Below are positions 17,548 to 26,001 of a stretch of 64,000 bases of DNA, in pieces (the stretch's first letter is position 1; every line of letters starts with the position of its first letter). This DNA comes from Microbacterium invictum (GTDB lineage: Bacteria > Actinomycetota > Actinomycetes > Actinomycetales > Microbacteriaceae). The stretch is from NCBI RefSeq assembly GCF_034421375.1, contig NZ_CP139779.1, positions 3,348,001 to 3,412,000 on the forward strand. Direction: 5' to 3'. Position numbers and translations under genes: made by a program. The notes below the pieces were generated by a model. The model was not told where the DNA came from. It saw only the letters and a program-made list of their open reading frames with translations, and searched no databases.

Positions 17548-18483
17548 TCAGGGCCAGCGAATGCCCGAGGTCTCCTCGCAGAAGTTCCACAGACGCTCGG
17601 CGACCTCGGGGTCGCGGGTGATCTTCGAGGGACGCCGCTTCGCCGGTCGGCCCCGAAGGGTGAACCGCGGCCCCCAGAACTCCCCGCCGTCGACCACCGG
17701 GTCGACCAGTGCACGCACGAGCGGCCACGCGCCCTGCTCCTTCGACTGCGTCACGGGACCCTGCAGGTTGTCGGCGAACCGCGCCCAGCGCGACGGCTCG
17801 TTCACCCCGTGGATACCGGGTGTCCTCCCGCTGATGCTGTAGCCGGGGTGGGCGACCACGCTCGACACCGGCACCCCGGCCGCGCGCAGGCGACGGTCGG
17901 CGTCGAGACCGAGCGCCGTGCACGCCACCTTCGACTGCACGTAGGCACGCCACGGCGTGTAGCCCTCCACCAGCTGGGGGTCGACGGGGTCGTAGGGCGA
18001 GATCGTCGTCGAGACGCTGCCGACCCACACCATCCGTCCCTCCACCGCCGCGAGCGAGGTGAGCAGGGCGCCCGCGAGCGCGAAGTGCCCGAGCACGTTG
18101 GTGGCGAAGACCACCTCATTGCCCCCGTAGGTCGTCTCGCGGGTGCGGGGCGGATGTACGACGCCGGCGTTCAGCAGCAGGCCATCGATGTTCCAGCGGG
18201 CGCGGGCGGTCGCCGCAGCTGCGCGCACGGAGCCGAGGTTGCTGGTATCGAGCAGCAGGGTCTCGGTGGGTCCGACGGTGGCCGCCTCGGGAACCCGCCG
18301 TTCGACGGCGGCGCGCGCCGTGACGAGGCGGTTCGGGTTCCGGCCGGTCATGACCACTCGCGCGCCGGCGCGCACGAGCTGCTCCGAGGCGAAATATCCC
18401 AGGCCTCGTGTGGCACCCGTGACGAGGTAGGTGCGCCCGGTGAGATCAGGCAGCGCTTCGGGGTCCCACTCGGGCGCGGTCAC
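17548..18483 (-). CDS. Short-chain dehydrogenase/reductase (SDR)
   Basis: The 311-residue product is a classical/extended SDR. It has [15 protein letters not shown] near the N-terminus (about residue 18, cofactor glycines), the structural LLLNAG motif, and the catalytic YVQSK (about 195) preceded by a Ser-rich segment WVGSVSTT. The closest family theme is the retinol-dehydrogenase-like/WWOX-like SDR group by the HPGYS motif and length, with NADP as probable cofactor. The substrate is unknown. GTG 18483 is chosen because it lies 7 nt after TACTGT; the longer frame upstream is not needed. It is divergent from the HAD gene. Confidence 0.85.
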   Translation of the reverse strand: MTAPEWDPEALPDLTGRTYLVTGATRGLGYFASEQLVRAGARVVMTGRNPNRLVTARAAVERRVPEAATVGPTETLLLDTSNLGSVRAAAATARARWNIDGLLLNAGVVHPPRTRETTYGGNEVVFATNVLGHFALAGALLTSLAAVEGRMVWVGSVSTTISPYDPVDPQLVEGYTPWRAYVQSKVACTALGLDADRRLRAAGVPVSSVVAHPGYSISGRTPGIHGVNEPSRWARFADNLQGPVTQSKEQGAWPLVRALVDPVVDGGEFWGPRFTLRGRPAKRRPSKITRDPEVAERLWNFCEETSGIRWP

Positions 18484-18490
18484 CCCTCCG

Positions 18491-18541
18491 ACAGTAGACC
18501 CCGCGTCCGCCCCGTGGCATCCCCGGCTCCCCCGGTACGCT
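18491..18541. promoter_or_regulatory. Divergent pair of leaderless -10 elements (SDR and HAD genes)
   Basis: On the minus strand TACTGT (18496-18491) precedes GTG 18483 by 7 nt. On the plus strand TACGCT (18536-18541) precedes ATG 18548 by 6 nt. The two start codons are only 64 nt apart. Confidence 0.6.
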
Positions 18542-18547
18542 GGCACC

Positions 18548-19357
18548 ATGCGGACCCGCGCCGATATCGAATGCTGGCTCACCGACATGGACGGGGTCCT
18601 CGTCCATGAGAACCGTCCGATCCCGGGTGCCGCCGAGCTGCTCGCGCAGTGGCGCGACCAGGCGACGCCCTTCCTCGTCCTGACGAACAACCCCATCTTC
18701 ACCCCCCGCGACCTCAGTGCTCGCCTGGCACGGTCGGGCCTGGACGTCCCCGAGGAACGGATCTGGACCTCGGCTCTCGCGACCGCCGACTTCCTCCGCT
18801 CGCAGCTTCCCGGCGGTACCGCGTTCGTCATCGGCGAGTCGGGCCTCACGACGGCGCTCCACGAGGCGGGATACGTCATGACCGAGACGCAGCCCGACTA
18901 CGTCGTGGTCGGCGAGACGCGGCAGTACAACTTCGAGGCGATCACCAAGGCCATCCGCTTCATCAACGACGGTGCACGCTTCATCATCACCAATCCGGAT
19001 GCCACGGGCCCGACTCCCCACGGCGTGGTCCCCGCCACCGGGTCGTTCGCCGCCCTCATCACCCGCGCGACGGGCAAGGAGCCCTACGTCGTCGGCAAGC
19101 CGAACCCGATGATGTTCCGGTCGGCGCTGAACCGCATCGGGGCGCACTCCGAGACCACCGGCATGATCGGCGACCGGATGGACACCGACGTCGTGGCCGG
19201 CATCGAAGCGGGCCTGCACACGGTGCTCGTGCTCACCGGCATCAGCGACCAGACCGAGATCGAGCGGTACCCGTTCCGGCCCGACGAGGTCGTCGACTCC
19301 GTCGCCGACCTGCTCGCGCCCGAGCCGCTGGAATCGGAGATGCCCGAGGGGGTCTGA
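18548..19357 (+). CDS. HAD-IIA family sugar/nucleotide phosphatase (NagD type)
   Basis: The 269-residue protein has the HAD nucleophile motif [16 protein letters not shown] (about residue 13), motif II in FLVLTNNP (about 43), the Lys motif KPNPMMF (about 185) and the acidic motif [11 protein letters not shown] (about 212). This is the NagD/HAD-IIA pattern with a C2-type cap. Family members hydrolyse phosphate from small metabolites such as nucleoside monophosphates or 4-nitrophenyl phosphate. Physiological substrate unknown. The start lies 6 nt after TACGCT. The YdeI-like gene follows by 17 nt and may be cotranscribed. Confidence 0.92.
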   Translation: MRTRADIECWLTDMDGVLVHENRPIPGAAELLAQWRDQATPFLVLTNNPIFTPRDLSARLARSGLDVPEERIWTSALATADFLRSQLPGGTAFVIGESGLTTALHEAGYVMTETQPDYVVVGETRQYNFEAITKAIRFINDGARFIITNPDATGPTPHGVVPATGSFAALITRATGKEPYVVGKPNPMMFRSALNRIGAHSETTGMIGDRMDTDVVAGIEAGLHTVLVLTGISDQTEIERYPFRPDEVVDSVADLLAPEPLESEMPEGV

Positions 19358-19374
19358 CCCCGGGCGGCGACAGG

Positions 19375-19947
19375 ATGGGCGCCCTCGACGACGGCGAGAA
19401 GGTGACGGCGGCCGACGCCGTCGCCTGGCGATCGTGGCTCGCCGAGAACCACCGCATCTCGAAGGGTGCGTGGCTCGTCCGGCCGCGGCCCGGCTCGGGG
19501 CTCGAGCTCGTGGGCTACGAGGACGCGATCGTCCAGGCGCTGTGCTTCGGCTGGGTCGACGGCCCGGTGCGGGTGTTCGACGAGCAGACGAGCGGGCTGT
19601 GGTTCGCGCCGCGGCGGCCGACGAGCGGCTGGGCGGCGACGAACAAGGCGCGGGTGGCGCGGCTCGAGGCGGAGGGTCTCCTCGAACAGGCGGGGATCCG
19701 CGCGATCGAGGTCGCCAAGGCCAACGGCTCATGGAGCGTGCTCGACAACGCCGAGGCGCTGCGCGAGCCCGACGATCTCGCGGCCGCGCTCGACGCGGCG
19801 CCCGAGGCCCGCGCGGCGTGGGACGGCTTCCCGCCGTCATCCCGCAAATTCGGCATCACCCAGGTCGACACCGCGCGCCGACCCGAGACCCGCGCGGCGC
19901 GCATCGCGAAGATCGTCGCCGACGCGACGGAAGGGAAGCGCCCATGA
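19375..19947 (+). CDS. YdeI/OmpD-associated family protein
   Basis: This 190-residue protein matches the YdeI/DUF1905-related family of bacteriocin-protection-like proteins. The conserved portion includes a Trp-rich segment (SWLAENH, KGAWLV), a YEDAIVQALCFGWVDG stretch and RRPTSGWAATNKARVARL. Biochemical function is unknown. The ATG at 19375 gives a sensible N-terminus (MGALDDGEKVTAADAVAW). It is 17 nt after the HAD gene and overlaps the next small ORF by 4 nt (ATGA), so the three probably form one unit. Confidence 0.82.
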   Translation: MGALDDGEKVTAADAVAWRSWLAENHRISKGAWLVRPRPGSGLELVGYEDAIVQALCFGWVDGPVRVFDEQTSGLWFAPRRPTSGWAATNKARVARLEAEGLLEQAGIRAIEVAKANGSWSVLDNAEALREPDDLAAALDAAPEARAAWDGFPPSSRKFGITQVDTARRPETRAARIAKIVADATEGKRP

Positions 19948-20072
19948 TCTCCGAGACCGAGCAGACGCTGCTGTTGGTCACCAGCGCCATCATCATCGCC
20001 GGCACTCTCGTGGTGCTGCTGTGGCAGCTCGTCCGCTCCCGCCGCGGGCGCGGTCCGCGAGACGGCGAGTAG
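19944..20072 (+). CDS. Small single-pass membrane protein (42 aa)
   Basis: This small ORF encodes 42 residues with one clear membrane helix (TLLLVTSAIIIAGTLVVLLW, residues 8-27) followed by a basic, Arg-rich cytoplasmic tail. Its ATG overlaps the stop of the upstream gene in an ATGA junction, which supports real, coupled translation. No family recognised. Its last codons contain a 20-nt sequence repeated at 20233. Confidence 0.65.
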   Translation: MISETEQTLLLVTSAIIIAGTLVVLLWQLVRSRRGRGPRDGE

Positions 20073-20252
20073 CCCGCACTCTCGCGCCGAGATCCCGGCG
20101 GCGCTCGCCCCGCAGGGCGCTGGGGTGAGGACGGTCGGTCGGGGCGAGTACAGAAACGTCCGGAAAGTACTCGCGCGGGCCGAACCTACGCGGGCGGCGC
20201 GCGCGGCGCGCGCGAACGCGCGAGGTGGGCTCGCGGTCCGCGAGACGGCGAG
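20051..20252 (+). repeat. 20-nt direct repeat flanking a GC-only tract
   Basis: GCGGTCCGCGAGACGGCGAG occurs at 20051-20070 and again at 20233-20252, each followed within two bases by AGCCC. Between them lies an almost pure CG tract (about 20190-20225). The second copy looks like a partial duplication of the tail of the small membrane protein gene. No gene was seen between 20073 and 20278. Confidence 0.7.
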
Positions 20253-20278
20253 GAGCCCCCGCCGAACGCGGGCACGGG

Positions 20279-20857
20279 CTACTGCGGCGCGAGCCCCAGG
20301 TCGTCGAGGTCGATCGCGGCGAGCCACTGCAGTCCGGCCGCCTCGACGGCATCCTGCGCCCCGGTCTTGCGGTCGACGATCACCGCGACCGCGACCGGCT
20401 CCGCGCCCTCGCGCCGCAGGGCCTCGACGGCCTTCAGCGCCGACTGGCCCGTGGTGGAGGTGTCTTCGACGACGACGACGCGCCTGCCCGCGACATCCGC
20501 GCCCTCGATCTGCCGGCCCCGGCCGTGGTCCTTCGGCTCCTTGCGGACGACGAATGCGTCGAGGGGGCGCCCCGCCCGCACCGACTCGTGCAGCACGGCG
20601 TTGGCGATCGGGTCGGCACCGAGCGTGAGCCCCCCGACCGCGACGACGCCGTCGACATCGCGGATGAGGTCGAGCATGATCCGCCCGATCGCGGGCGCCG
20701 CCCGGTGGTCGAGCGTGAGCCGGCGCATGTCGACGTAGTACGTCGCCTTCTTGCCGCTGGACAGGGTGAAGTCGCCGTGGAACACCGCCTCGTCCTGGAT
20801 CAGGGCGATGAGGGCCTGGCGATCGGCTTCGAGCTCGGGCGTGGAGGCGACGGTCAC
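20279..20857 (-). CDS. pyrE: Orotate phosphoribosyltransferase
   Basis: The 192-residue protein has the PRPP-binding loop VVVVEDTSTTGQSALKAVEA (about residues 118-137) and the orotate-site segment TLSSGKKATYYVDMRRLTL (about 30-48), both diagnostic of PyrE. It converts orotate plus PRPP to OMP in pyrimidine synthesis. No other pyr gene adjoins it. The GTG start at 20857 lies 7 nt after TAGACT on the minus strand. It is divergent from exonuclease III with only 40 nt between start codons. Confidence 0.95.
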   Translation of the reverse strand: MTVASTPELEADRQALIALIQDEAVFHGDFTLSSGKKATYYVDMRRLTLDHRAAPAIGRIMLDLIRDVDGVVAVGGLTLGADPIANAVLHESVRAGRPLDAFVVRKEPKDHGRGRQIEGADVAGRRVVVVEDTSTTGQSALKAVEALRREGAEPVAVAVIVDRKTGAQDAVEAAGLQWLAAIDLDDLGLAPQ

Positions 20858-20864
20858 GACGACG

Positions 20865-20891
20865 AGTCTAGATCCGGCGCGGTTCTACGCT
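20865..20891. promoter_or_regulatory. Divergent leaderless -10 elements (pyrE and exonuclease III)
   Basis: TAGACT (minus, 20870-20865) precedes GTG 20857 by 7 nt. TACGCT (plus, 20886-20891) precedes ATG 20898 by 6 nt. The -35 region of each promoter must overlap the other gene's promoter or coding start. Confidence 0.6.
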
Positions 20892-20897
20892 GGAGGC

Positions 20898-21746
20898 ATG
20901 CGCCTGGCCACCTGGAACGTCAACTCGATCCGCGCCCGCGTCGACCGCATCGTCGACTTCGCCGTCCGCGAGAGCGTCGATGTGCTGGCGATGCAGGAGA
21001 TCAAGTGCAAGGCCGAGCAGTTCCCCTTCGAGCGCTTCGAAGAGGCCGGCTACGAGGTCCAGGCGCACGGGTTCTCGCAGTGGAACGGCGTCGCGATCGC
21101 CAGCAGGGCGCCGATCGAGGGCCTGCGCACCGCGTTCCCGGGGATGCCCGGATTCGCCAAGGGGCACGAGGGACCGGATGCTCCGCAGGAGGCGCGAGCG
21201 CTCGGTGCGCGCATCGACGGGGTCGAGGTGTGGAGTCTGTACGTGCCGAACGGCCGCGCGCTCGGCGACCCGCACTACGACTACAAGTTGCACTGGCTGG
21301 CCGCGCTCGAGCAGTACACCCGCGACGCCCTCGCCGCCGAGCCCCGTCTGCCGCTCGCGCTCGTCGGCGACTTCAACATCGCCCCCACCGACGCCGACAA
21401 CGGCGATCCCGCGGTGGTGCCCGGATTCTCGACCCACGTCTCGCCGCCCGAGCGCGAGGCGTTCTCGGCGCTGCAGTCGGCGGGACTCACCGATGTCGTG
21501 CGCCCGCTCGTGCCCTCCGGCTACACCTACTGGGACTACAAGCGGCTCAAGTTCCCGCGGAACGAGGGGATGCGCATCGACTTCATCCTGGGCTCGGCGG
21601 GCCTGGCAGAGAAGGTCACCGGGGCCCAGATCCACCGGAACGAGCGCAAGGGCGAGCTCCCGAGCGATCACGTGCCGGTCGTCGTCGACCTCGACCTGAA
21701 GCCGCCGGTCGAGGAGGACGACGATCGCCCCATGATCTTCGGCTGA
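20898..21746 (+). CDS. xthA: Exodeoxyribonuclease III (AP endonuclease)
   Basis: The 282-residue protein carries all ExoIII/EEP landmarks. WNVNSIRARVDR comes at the N-terminus, QEIKCKAEQFP supplies the metal-binding Glu (about residue 35), and a central Tyr/Asn segment reads LYVPNGRALGDPHYDYK. GDFNIAPTDAD (about 158) and the C-terminal SDHVPVVVDLDL with the catalytic His follow. It repairs abasic sites and trims 3' ends in base-excision repair. The ATG at 20898 sits 6 nt after TACGCT; longer upstream frames are not supported. Confidence 0.95.
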   Translation: MRLATWNVNSIRARVDRIVDFAVRESVDVLAMQEIKCKAEQFPFERFEEAGYEVQAHGFSQWNGVAIASRAPIEGLRTAFPGMPGFAKGHEGPDAPQEARALGARIDGVEVWSLYVPNGRALGDPHYDYKLHWLAALEQYTRDALAAEPRLPLALVGDFNIAPTDADNGDPAVVPGFSTHVSPPEREAFSALQSAGLTDVVRPLVPSGYTYWDYKRLKFPRNEGMRIDFILGSAGLAEKVTGAQIHRNERKGELPSDHVPVVVDLDLKPPVEEDDDRPMIFG

Positions 21747-21825
21747 ACCCCGCAGCGTCATCCCGCGACCCCCGGCGTCGCGGGCGGGCCGTATGCTAGC
21801 CCCACATCCTCGAAGGAGGAGCGCG

Positions 21826-21936
21826 ATGGGGAGCGTGTCAGAAGCCCGGGGGACCTCTCCCGGGTGGGGAAGAGGTGCGGCCGCGGCCGTCATCTCCGAC
21901 GTCGTGGTGCGCGTCGCACCGAACGGCCGCCGGTGA
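21826..21936 (+). CDS. Short peptide ORF (36 aa) upstream of the carotenoid genes
   Basis: This small frame encodes 36 residues with no recognisable family. Three features support it. A strong ribosome site (GAAGGAGGA) precedes its ATG, a TATGCT hexamer lies at 21792, and its stop overlaps the GTG of the desaturase gene (GTGA, 21933-21936). A stem-loop sits inside its early codons. It may be a leader peptide that couples or tunes translation of the carotenoid genes, or simply the mechanism that loads ribosomes for a gene lacking its own site. Function is inference. Confidence 0.55.
   Translation: MGSVSEARGTSPGWGRGAAAAVISDVVVRVAPNGRR
21845..21864 (+). promoter_or_regulatory. Stem-loop inside the short peptide ORF
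   Basis: CCCGGGGGA (21845-21853) can pair with TCTCCCGGG (21856-21864) with one G-U pair; the terminal pairs must open to give a viable loop. It begins 19 nt after the start codon of the short ORF, where it could influence ribosome passage. Confidence 0.45.
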
Positions 21937-23528
21937 CCGCCGGGGGCGCACGCGTCGTCGTCGTGGGCGCGGGCTTCGGGGGCCTCGCGGCCGCCGCCCG
22001 CCTCGCCGCCGCGGGGCACGAGGTCACGGTCCTCGAGAAGCGCGACCTCATCGGCGGACGCGCCTACCGGTACGACATCGACGGGTTCCGCTTCGACGGC
22101 GGACCGACCGTGCTCACCGCCCCGTTCATGTTCGAGGAGCTGTTCGCGCTCGCCGGCGAGAAGCTGTCCGACCACGTCGAGCTCGTCCCCCTCGACCCCT
22201 TCTACCGGGCGTTCGACGCGTCGGGCGGACGTTTCGACTTCCGTGCGTCGCTCGCGGACTTCCGCGAGGAGGTGGCGCGGCGAAGCCCGGCCGACGTCAC
22301 CGGGTTCGACCGGCTGCAGCGGAAGATCAGCGGAATCTTCGACGCCTTCTACCCGTACACCGAGCGCTCCATGATGCAGCTGCATGTGATGCTGCGGATG
22401 CTTCCCTACCTGCTGCGCCACGGCGCCGCGCGCGGCATGCAGCACCTGGTGAACACGACCGTCCGCGACCCGTTCCTCCGCCGGGCGCTGTCGTTCCACC
22501 CGCTCCTCATCGGCGGCGACCCCGCCCGCACCCCCTCGCTCTACGCCCTGATCGCCGAGTTCGAGCGTCGGTGGGGCGTGCACTACGCCATCGGCGGCAC
22601 GAGCGCGCTCGTCGAGGCGATCGGCGCACTGGTGCAGCGCCTGGGCGGCACCATCCGCTGCGGCGCCGAGGTCGACCGCATCCTCCTCGCCGGCGGTCGC
22701 GTCACCGGCGTGCGGCTGGTCGACGGGTCGGAGATCGAGGCCGACGTCGTCGTCTCGGGTGCCGACCCGGGCGCGACGTACGAGCGCCTGCTCGCGGCGG
22801 CCCCGCAGGCGGCGGCGTCGCGGATGCGGATGCGACGGAGCACGCCGAGCATGTCGCTGCACGTGCTGTACTTCGGCGCCGACCGCACCTGGCCCGACAC
22901 TCCGCTCGCTCACCACAACCTCCTCCTCGGCGGAGACGCGCGGGCGGTCATGCAACGCGTCTTCCGTCCGAAAGCCCGCGACCTCGAGAGCAGTGCGCAT
23001 CTGACGGCCGACGACCTCTTCCTCTACGTGCATGTGCCGACGCGCACCGACAGTTCCGTCGCACCGCCCGGATGCGAGGCGCTGTACGTGCTCGTGGCCT
23101 TCCCGGCCCTCCCCGCGCACGGGGTCCGATCGCCCGAGGCCGCCGCCCACGAGGCCGCCCGGGTGCGCCGTCTCGTGCTCGACACGCTCGACAGGCGCTT
23201 CCTCCCCGGCCTGTCCGACCACATCGTCGCCGAGCATGCGATCGGGCCCGAGCACTTCCGCGACGTCTTGCAGACGCCGCGCGGCGCCGCCTTCTCGCTC
23301 CAGCCCACCTTGTTCCAGTCGGGCTGGTTCCGCCCGCACAACCGCTCGCGGGCCGTCCGCGGCCTCTACCTGGTCGGCGCCGGCACCCACCCGGGGGCGG
23401 GGGTTCCCGCCGTCCTCGCCTCGGGCAAGATCGCGGCCGGCCTCATCGGCGAGGAGTACCCGCGCGCCACCGCGCGACGCGCCGGCGACGCCGACACCTC
23501 CCGCGTCGCGGACGAGGTGCCCTCGTGA
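21933..23528 (+). CDS. crtI: CrtI-type phytoene desaturase family flavoprotein
   Basis: The 531-residue protein has the CrtI layout. An N-terminal FAD site comes first (VVVVGAGFGGLAAAARLAAA, residues about 9-28, then GGRAYRYDIDGFRFDGGPTV). A substrate domain follows, and the C-terminal signature is VGAGTHPGAGVPAVLASGKI. CrtI enzymes insert double bonds into phytoene or related carotenes; a carotenoid isomerase or ketolase-type variant is possible. It starts at GTG 21933, coupled to the short ORF, and ends in a GTGA overlap with the carotenoid oxygenase. No phytoene synthase, crtE or lycopene cyclase gene lies in the window, so substrate supply must come from elsewhere. Confidence 0.85.
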   Translation: MTAGGARVVVVGAGFGGLAAAARLAAAGHEVTVLEKRDLIGGRAYRYDIDGFRFDGGPTVLTAPFMFEELFALAGEKLSDHVELVPLDPFYRAFDASGGRFDFRASLADFREEVARRSPADVTGFDRLQRKISGIFDAFYPYTERSMMQLHVMLRMLPYLLRHGAARGMQHLVNTTVRDPFLRRALSFHPLLIGGDPARTPSLYALIAEFERRWGVHYAIGGTSALVEAIGALVQRLGGTIRCGAEVDRILLAGGRVTGVRLVDGSEIEADVVVSGADPGATYERLLAAAPQAAASRMRMRRSTPSMSLHVLYFGADRTWPDTPLAHHNLLLGGDARAVMQRVFRPKARDLESSAHLTADDLFLYVHVPTRTDSSVAPPGCEALYVLVAFPALPAHGVRSPEAAAHEAARVRRLVLDTLDRRFLPGLSDHIVAEHAIGPEHFRDVLQTPRGAAFSLQPTLFQSGWFRPHNRSRAVRGLYLVGAGTHPGAGVPAVLASGKIAAGLIGEEYPRATARRAGDADTSRVADEVPS

Positions 23529-24985
23529 CCGCGGGCACGACGTCGCAGGGCTTCGCCGCCGGGTTCGGCGAGAGCCCCGAGGTCGAGATCGACGACGTGC
23601 CGGTCCGCGGCATCCTTCCCAACTGGCTGGAGGGGTCTCTGCTGCGCAACGGCCCCGGGTCGTTCCAGGTGGGCGAGCGGCGCTACCGGCACTGGTTCGA
23701 CGGCCTGGCGATGCTCCATCGGTTCACGATCTCGCAGGGCGACGGCTCGGGGGGCCGGGTGTCGTACCAGAACCGGTTCCTCGAGACCGAGGCCTATCGC
23801 GCCGCGCGGGACGAGGGCCGGATCGCCTTCCCCGAGTTCGCCACCGACCCGTGCCGGTCGCTCTTCGCCCGCGCGATGGCGGTGTTCGATCCCAAGCCGA
23901 CGGACAGCGCGAAGGTCAACATCGCCAAGGTGGCCGAGAAGTTCCTCGCCCTCGCCGAGACGCCGATCCAGGTCGAGTTCGACCCGGTGACCCTCACGAC
24001 CGTCGGGGTGACCGGGTGGGACACGTCGAACTTCGGACGGATGACGACGGTGCACCCGCAGCTGGATGACGCGCGAGGCGAGGCGATCAACCTCGTCACG
24101 CGGTTCAACGCCTCGAGCCAGTACGTCTTCCGCCACCTCGACACCACGACCCCGGGGGCGACCCCGACGACGCTCGCGCATCGGCGCGTGGGCGAACCCG
24201 GATACATTCACTCCTTCGGGATGTCGGAGCGCTACCTCGTGCTCGCCGAGTTCCCCCTCGTGGTCAACCCCATCTCGCTCCTGCTGTGGTTGAAGCCGTA
24301 CATCGAGAACTTCCGATGGAAGCCCGAGCGCGGCACGAGGTTCCACGTCTTCGACCGCGAGACCGGCGCGCACGTGAAGACCGTCACCTCGGCCGCCTTC
24401 TTCGCCTTCCACCACGTCAACGCTTACGACGACGGCGACGAGGTCGTGGTGGACCTCGTCGGCTACGACGACGCGTCGGTGATCGAGGCGTTCTACCTCC
24501 ACCGGCTGGAGGAGCCCGACGCCCGCATCCCTCCCGGGACGCTCCGCCGCTTCCGCCTGCCGCTGACGGGCGGTGCGAGGACGGTGACGGGCGAGGAGAT
24601 CTCGTCGACGCCGATCGAGCTGCCGAGCCTCGACTACGCCCGCATGAACACCCGCCCCGATCACCGCTACGTCTACGGCGTGAGCCTCGGCGACCGGCCG
24701 GGGTTCTACGACCGGCTGGTGAAGATCGACAACCGCGACGGCACGACCCTGACCTGGCACGCCGAGGACTGCTTCCCCGGCGAGGGAGTGTTCGTGGGGC
24801 GCCCGGGGCGGGAGGCGGAGGACGACGGCGTGGTGCTGTCGGTGGTGCTGGATGCCGCGGCCGAGACGTCGTTCCTCCTGGTGCTCGACGCCGCCTCGTT
24901 CACCGAAGTGGCTCGTGCAGAGCTGCCGCACGCGGTGCTGCACGGGTATCACGGCCAGTTCTACGGCGACGTGCGCCCCTCCTGA
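23525..24985 (+). CDS. Carotenoid cleavage oxygenase (RPE65/BCO family)
   Basis: The 486-residue protein is a carotenoid oxygenase with the four iron-binding histidines in place: TTVHPQLDD (about residue 176), YIHSFGMSE (about 229), FAFHHVNAY (about 296) and LHGYHGQF (about 473). The N-terminal motif LLRNGPG then HWFDGLAMLHRF and the segments EFATDPCRSLFARA and GTLRRFRLPL are those known from animal beta-carotene oxygenases rather than from plant NCED-like enzymes. The likely reaction is oxidative cleavage of a carotenoid to apocarotenals, possibly retinal. It is coupled to the CrtI gene by a GTGA overlap. No rhodopsin gene is present nearby. Confidence 0.9.
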   Translation: MTAGTTSQGFAAGFGESPEVEIDDVPVRGILPNWLEGSLLRNGPGSFQVGERRYRHWFDGLAMLHRFTISQGDGSGGRVSYQNRFLETEAYRAARDEGRIAFPEFATDPCRSLFARAMAVFDPKPTDSAKVNIAKVAEKFLALAETPIQVEFDPVTLTTVGVTGWDTSNFGRMTTVHPQLDDARGEAINLVTRFNASSQYVFRHLDTTTPGATPTTLAHRRVGEPGYIHSFGMSERYLVLAEFPLVVNPISLLLWLKPYIENFRWKPERGTRFHVFDRETGAHVKTVTSAAFFAFHHVNAYDDGDEVVVDLVGYDDASVIEAFYLHRLEEPDARIPPGTLRRFRLPLTGGARTVTGEEISSTPIELPSLDYARMNTRPDHRYVYGVSLGDRPGFYDRLVKIDNRDGTTLTWHAEDCFPGEGVFVGRPGREAEDDGVVLSVVLDAAAETSFLLVLDAASFTEVARAELPHAVLHGYHGQFYGDVRPS

Positions 24986-24994
24986 CGCGGAAAT

Positions 24995-25564
24995 TCATTC
25001 CTCGACGCCGGGCGGCTCGGGCGTGCAGCCGGGCGGCTCGGAGTTGCCGCTGATCGCGAAGTCTTCGCAGTAAAGCCACTCCGACTGCGTCACGCCGAGC
25101 ACGAACGACACGATCGCGATGCCGCCGACCACCCCGAGGATGAGCCACCGCGTGCTCCGTCGCGTGAAGGACCGGAAGTCGGGCCAGACGATCCGCACCA
25201 GCACCCACATGGTGAACGGCAGCGCGACGATGACCATGAGCACCGCGCCGACGCTGACGAGGAGGACCCCGAGGTTTCTCTCGTCCTCGTTGAAGACGTA
25301 CGACAGCACGATCCACAGCGACGGCACGAGCAGCAGCAGTGCTCGCCCGAGCTTGCCCCCCACGGGCGCGCGCTCCACCAGCACGAACACGAGCGCCGCC
25401 GTGGAGGCCGCCCACAGGGTCAGCAGCTGGTCGAAGAACAGGTCGCCCCAGGCGCCGAGGGTGAAGGCGGGCCACCACACCACCAGCGACATCCCGACCA
25501 TGACGACCCCGATCGGGACCGCACGATCCTGCGCCGCGGGCTTCTGGATCTGCTGTTCGCTCAC
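24995..25564 (-). CDS. Conserved membrane protein, about four helices
   Basis: The 189-residue product has about four to five hydrophobic segments, separated by short charged loops and ended by an acidic Pro/Gly-rich tail with two Cys (YCEDF, PPGCTPEPPG). No known domain was recognised. The GTG at 25564 is chosen because it lies 7 nt after TAGCGT on the minus strand. It converges with the carotenoid oxygenase gene with a 9-nt gap and has no obvious functional link to it. Confidence 0.7.
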   Translation of the reverse strand: MSEQQIQKPAAQDRAVPIGVVMVGMSLVVWWPAFTLGAWGDLFFDQLLTLWAASTAALVFVLVERAPVGGKLGRALLLLVPSLWIVLSYVFNEDERNLGVLLVSVGAVLMVIVALPFTMWVLVRIVWPDFRSFTRRSTRWLILGVVGGIAIVSFVLGVTQSEWLYCEDFAISGNSEPPGCTPEPPGVEE

Positions 25565-25571
25565 CCGCCGC

Positions 25572-25577
25572 ACGCTA
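25572..25577 (-). promoter_or_regulatory. Leaderless -10 element for the membrane protein gene
   Basis: TAGCGT (minus) is followed by GCGGCGG (7 nt) and GTG at 25564. Confidence 0.6.
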
Positions 25578-25609
25578 GCAGCGGTTGGCTCGCGGCTGTT
25601 GTCCCGCCC

Positions 25610-25858
25610 TCAGCCGCGCAGCTGCGTGGCGAGGTAGCGCGCCGGCTTGAGCGACAGACGCGGCTCGGCCTCGCGTAGCGTCTTGATGACGAGCAGCTCG
25701 TCGTCGGATGAGACGCCGGCCTGGGCGATCACCTCGCGCGCCCAGTCGCGTGCCCGTACCGTCACGGGCACATCCGCGTCGCCTCCGGGGAACAGCTCGG
25801 CGAGCTCCCGCCGAGGGTCATCGCGATCGCCCCAGATCAGGTTGTCGAGTTTCGCCAT
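25610..25858 (-). CDS. Conserved hypothetical small protein (82 aa)
   Basis: This 82-residue soluble protein has no recognised domain. It is charged and predicted helical, with a C-terminal segment rich in Leu/Arg (LRAEPRLSLKPARYLATQL-like, positions near 25650). Two ATG codons are adjacent (25861 and 25858). The second is preferred because GAGAGGAG lies at normal spacing from it. It stands alone between a membrane protein and a two-component system, with its own ribosome site. Confidence 0.65.
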   Translation of the reverse strand: MAKLDNLIWGDRDDPRRELAELFPGGDADVPVTVRARDWAREVIAQAGVSSDDELLVIKTLREAEPRLSLKPARYLATQLRG

Positions 25859-25989
25859 CATCCACTCCTCTCGTCCTGGTGAAGCCCTCGTGTACTCACC
25901 CTCTCATCGCCGTCGGACGCGCACCTCCCTCACCGGGGGGAGACCTCGCGGTCCGCCCTGCGGGGGATGCCCGCGCGCTGTCGCGCCCC

Positions 25990-25995
25990 TACCGT
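25990..25995 (+). promoter_or_regulatory. Leaderless -10 element for the NarL-type kinase gene
   Basis: TACCGT is followed by GGGAGG (6 nt) and ATG at 26002. Confidence 0.6.
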
Positions 25996-26001
25996 GGGAG
26001 G

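Noticed and set aside
20073..20278. CG-only tract that might be a structured RNA or Z-DNA signal
   Set aside because: It is low-complexity sequence with no conserved fold that I can recognise; only the direct repeat around it is reported.
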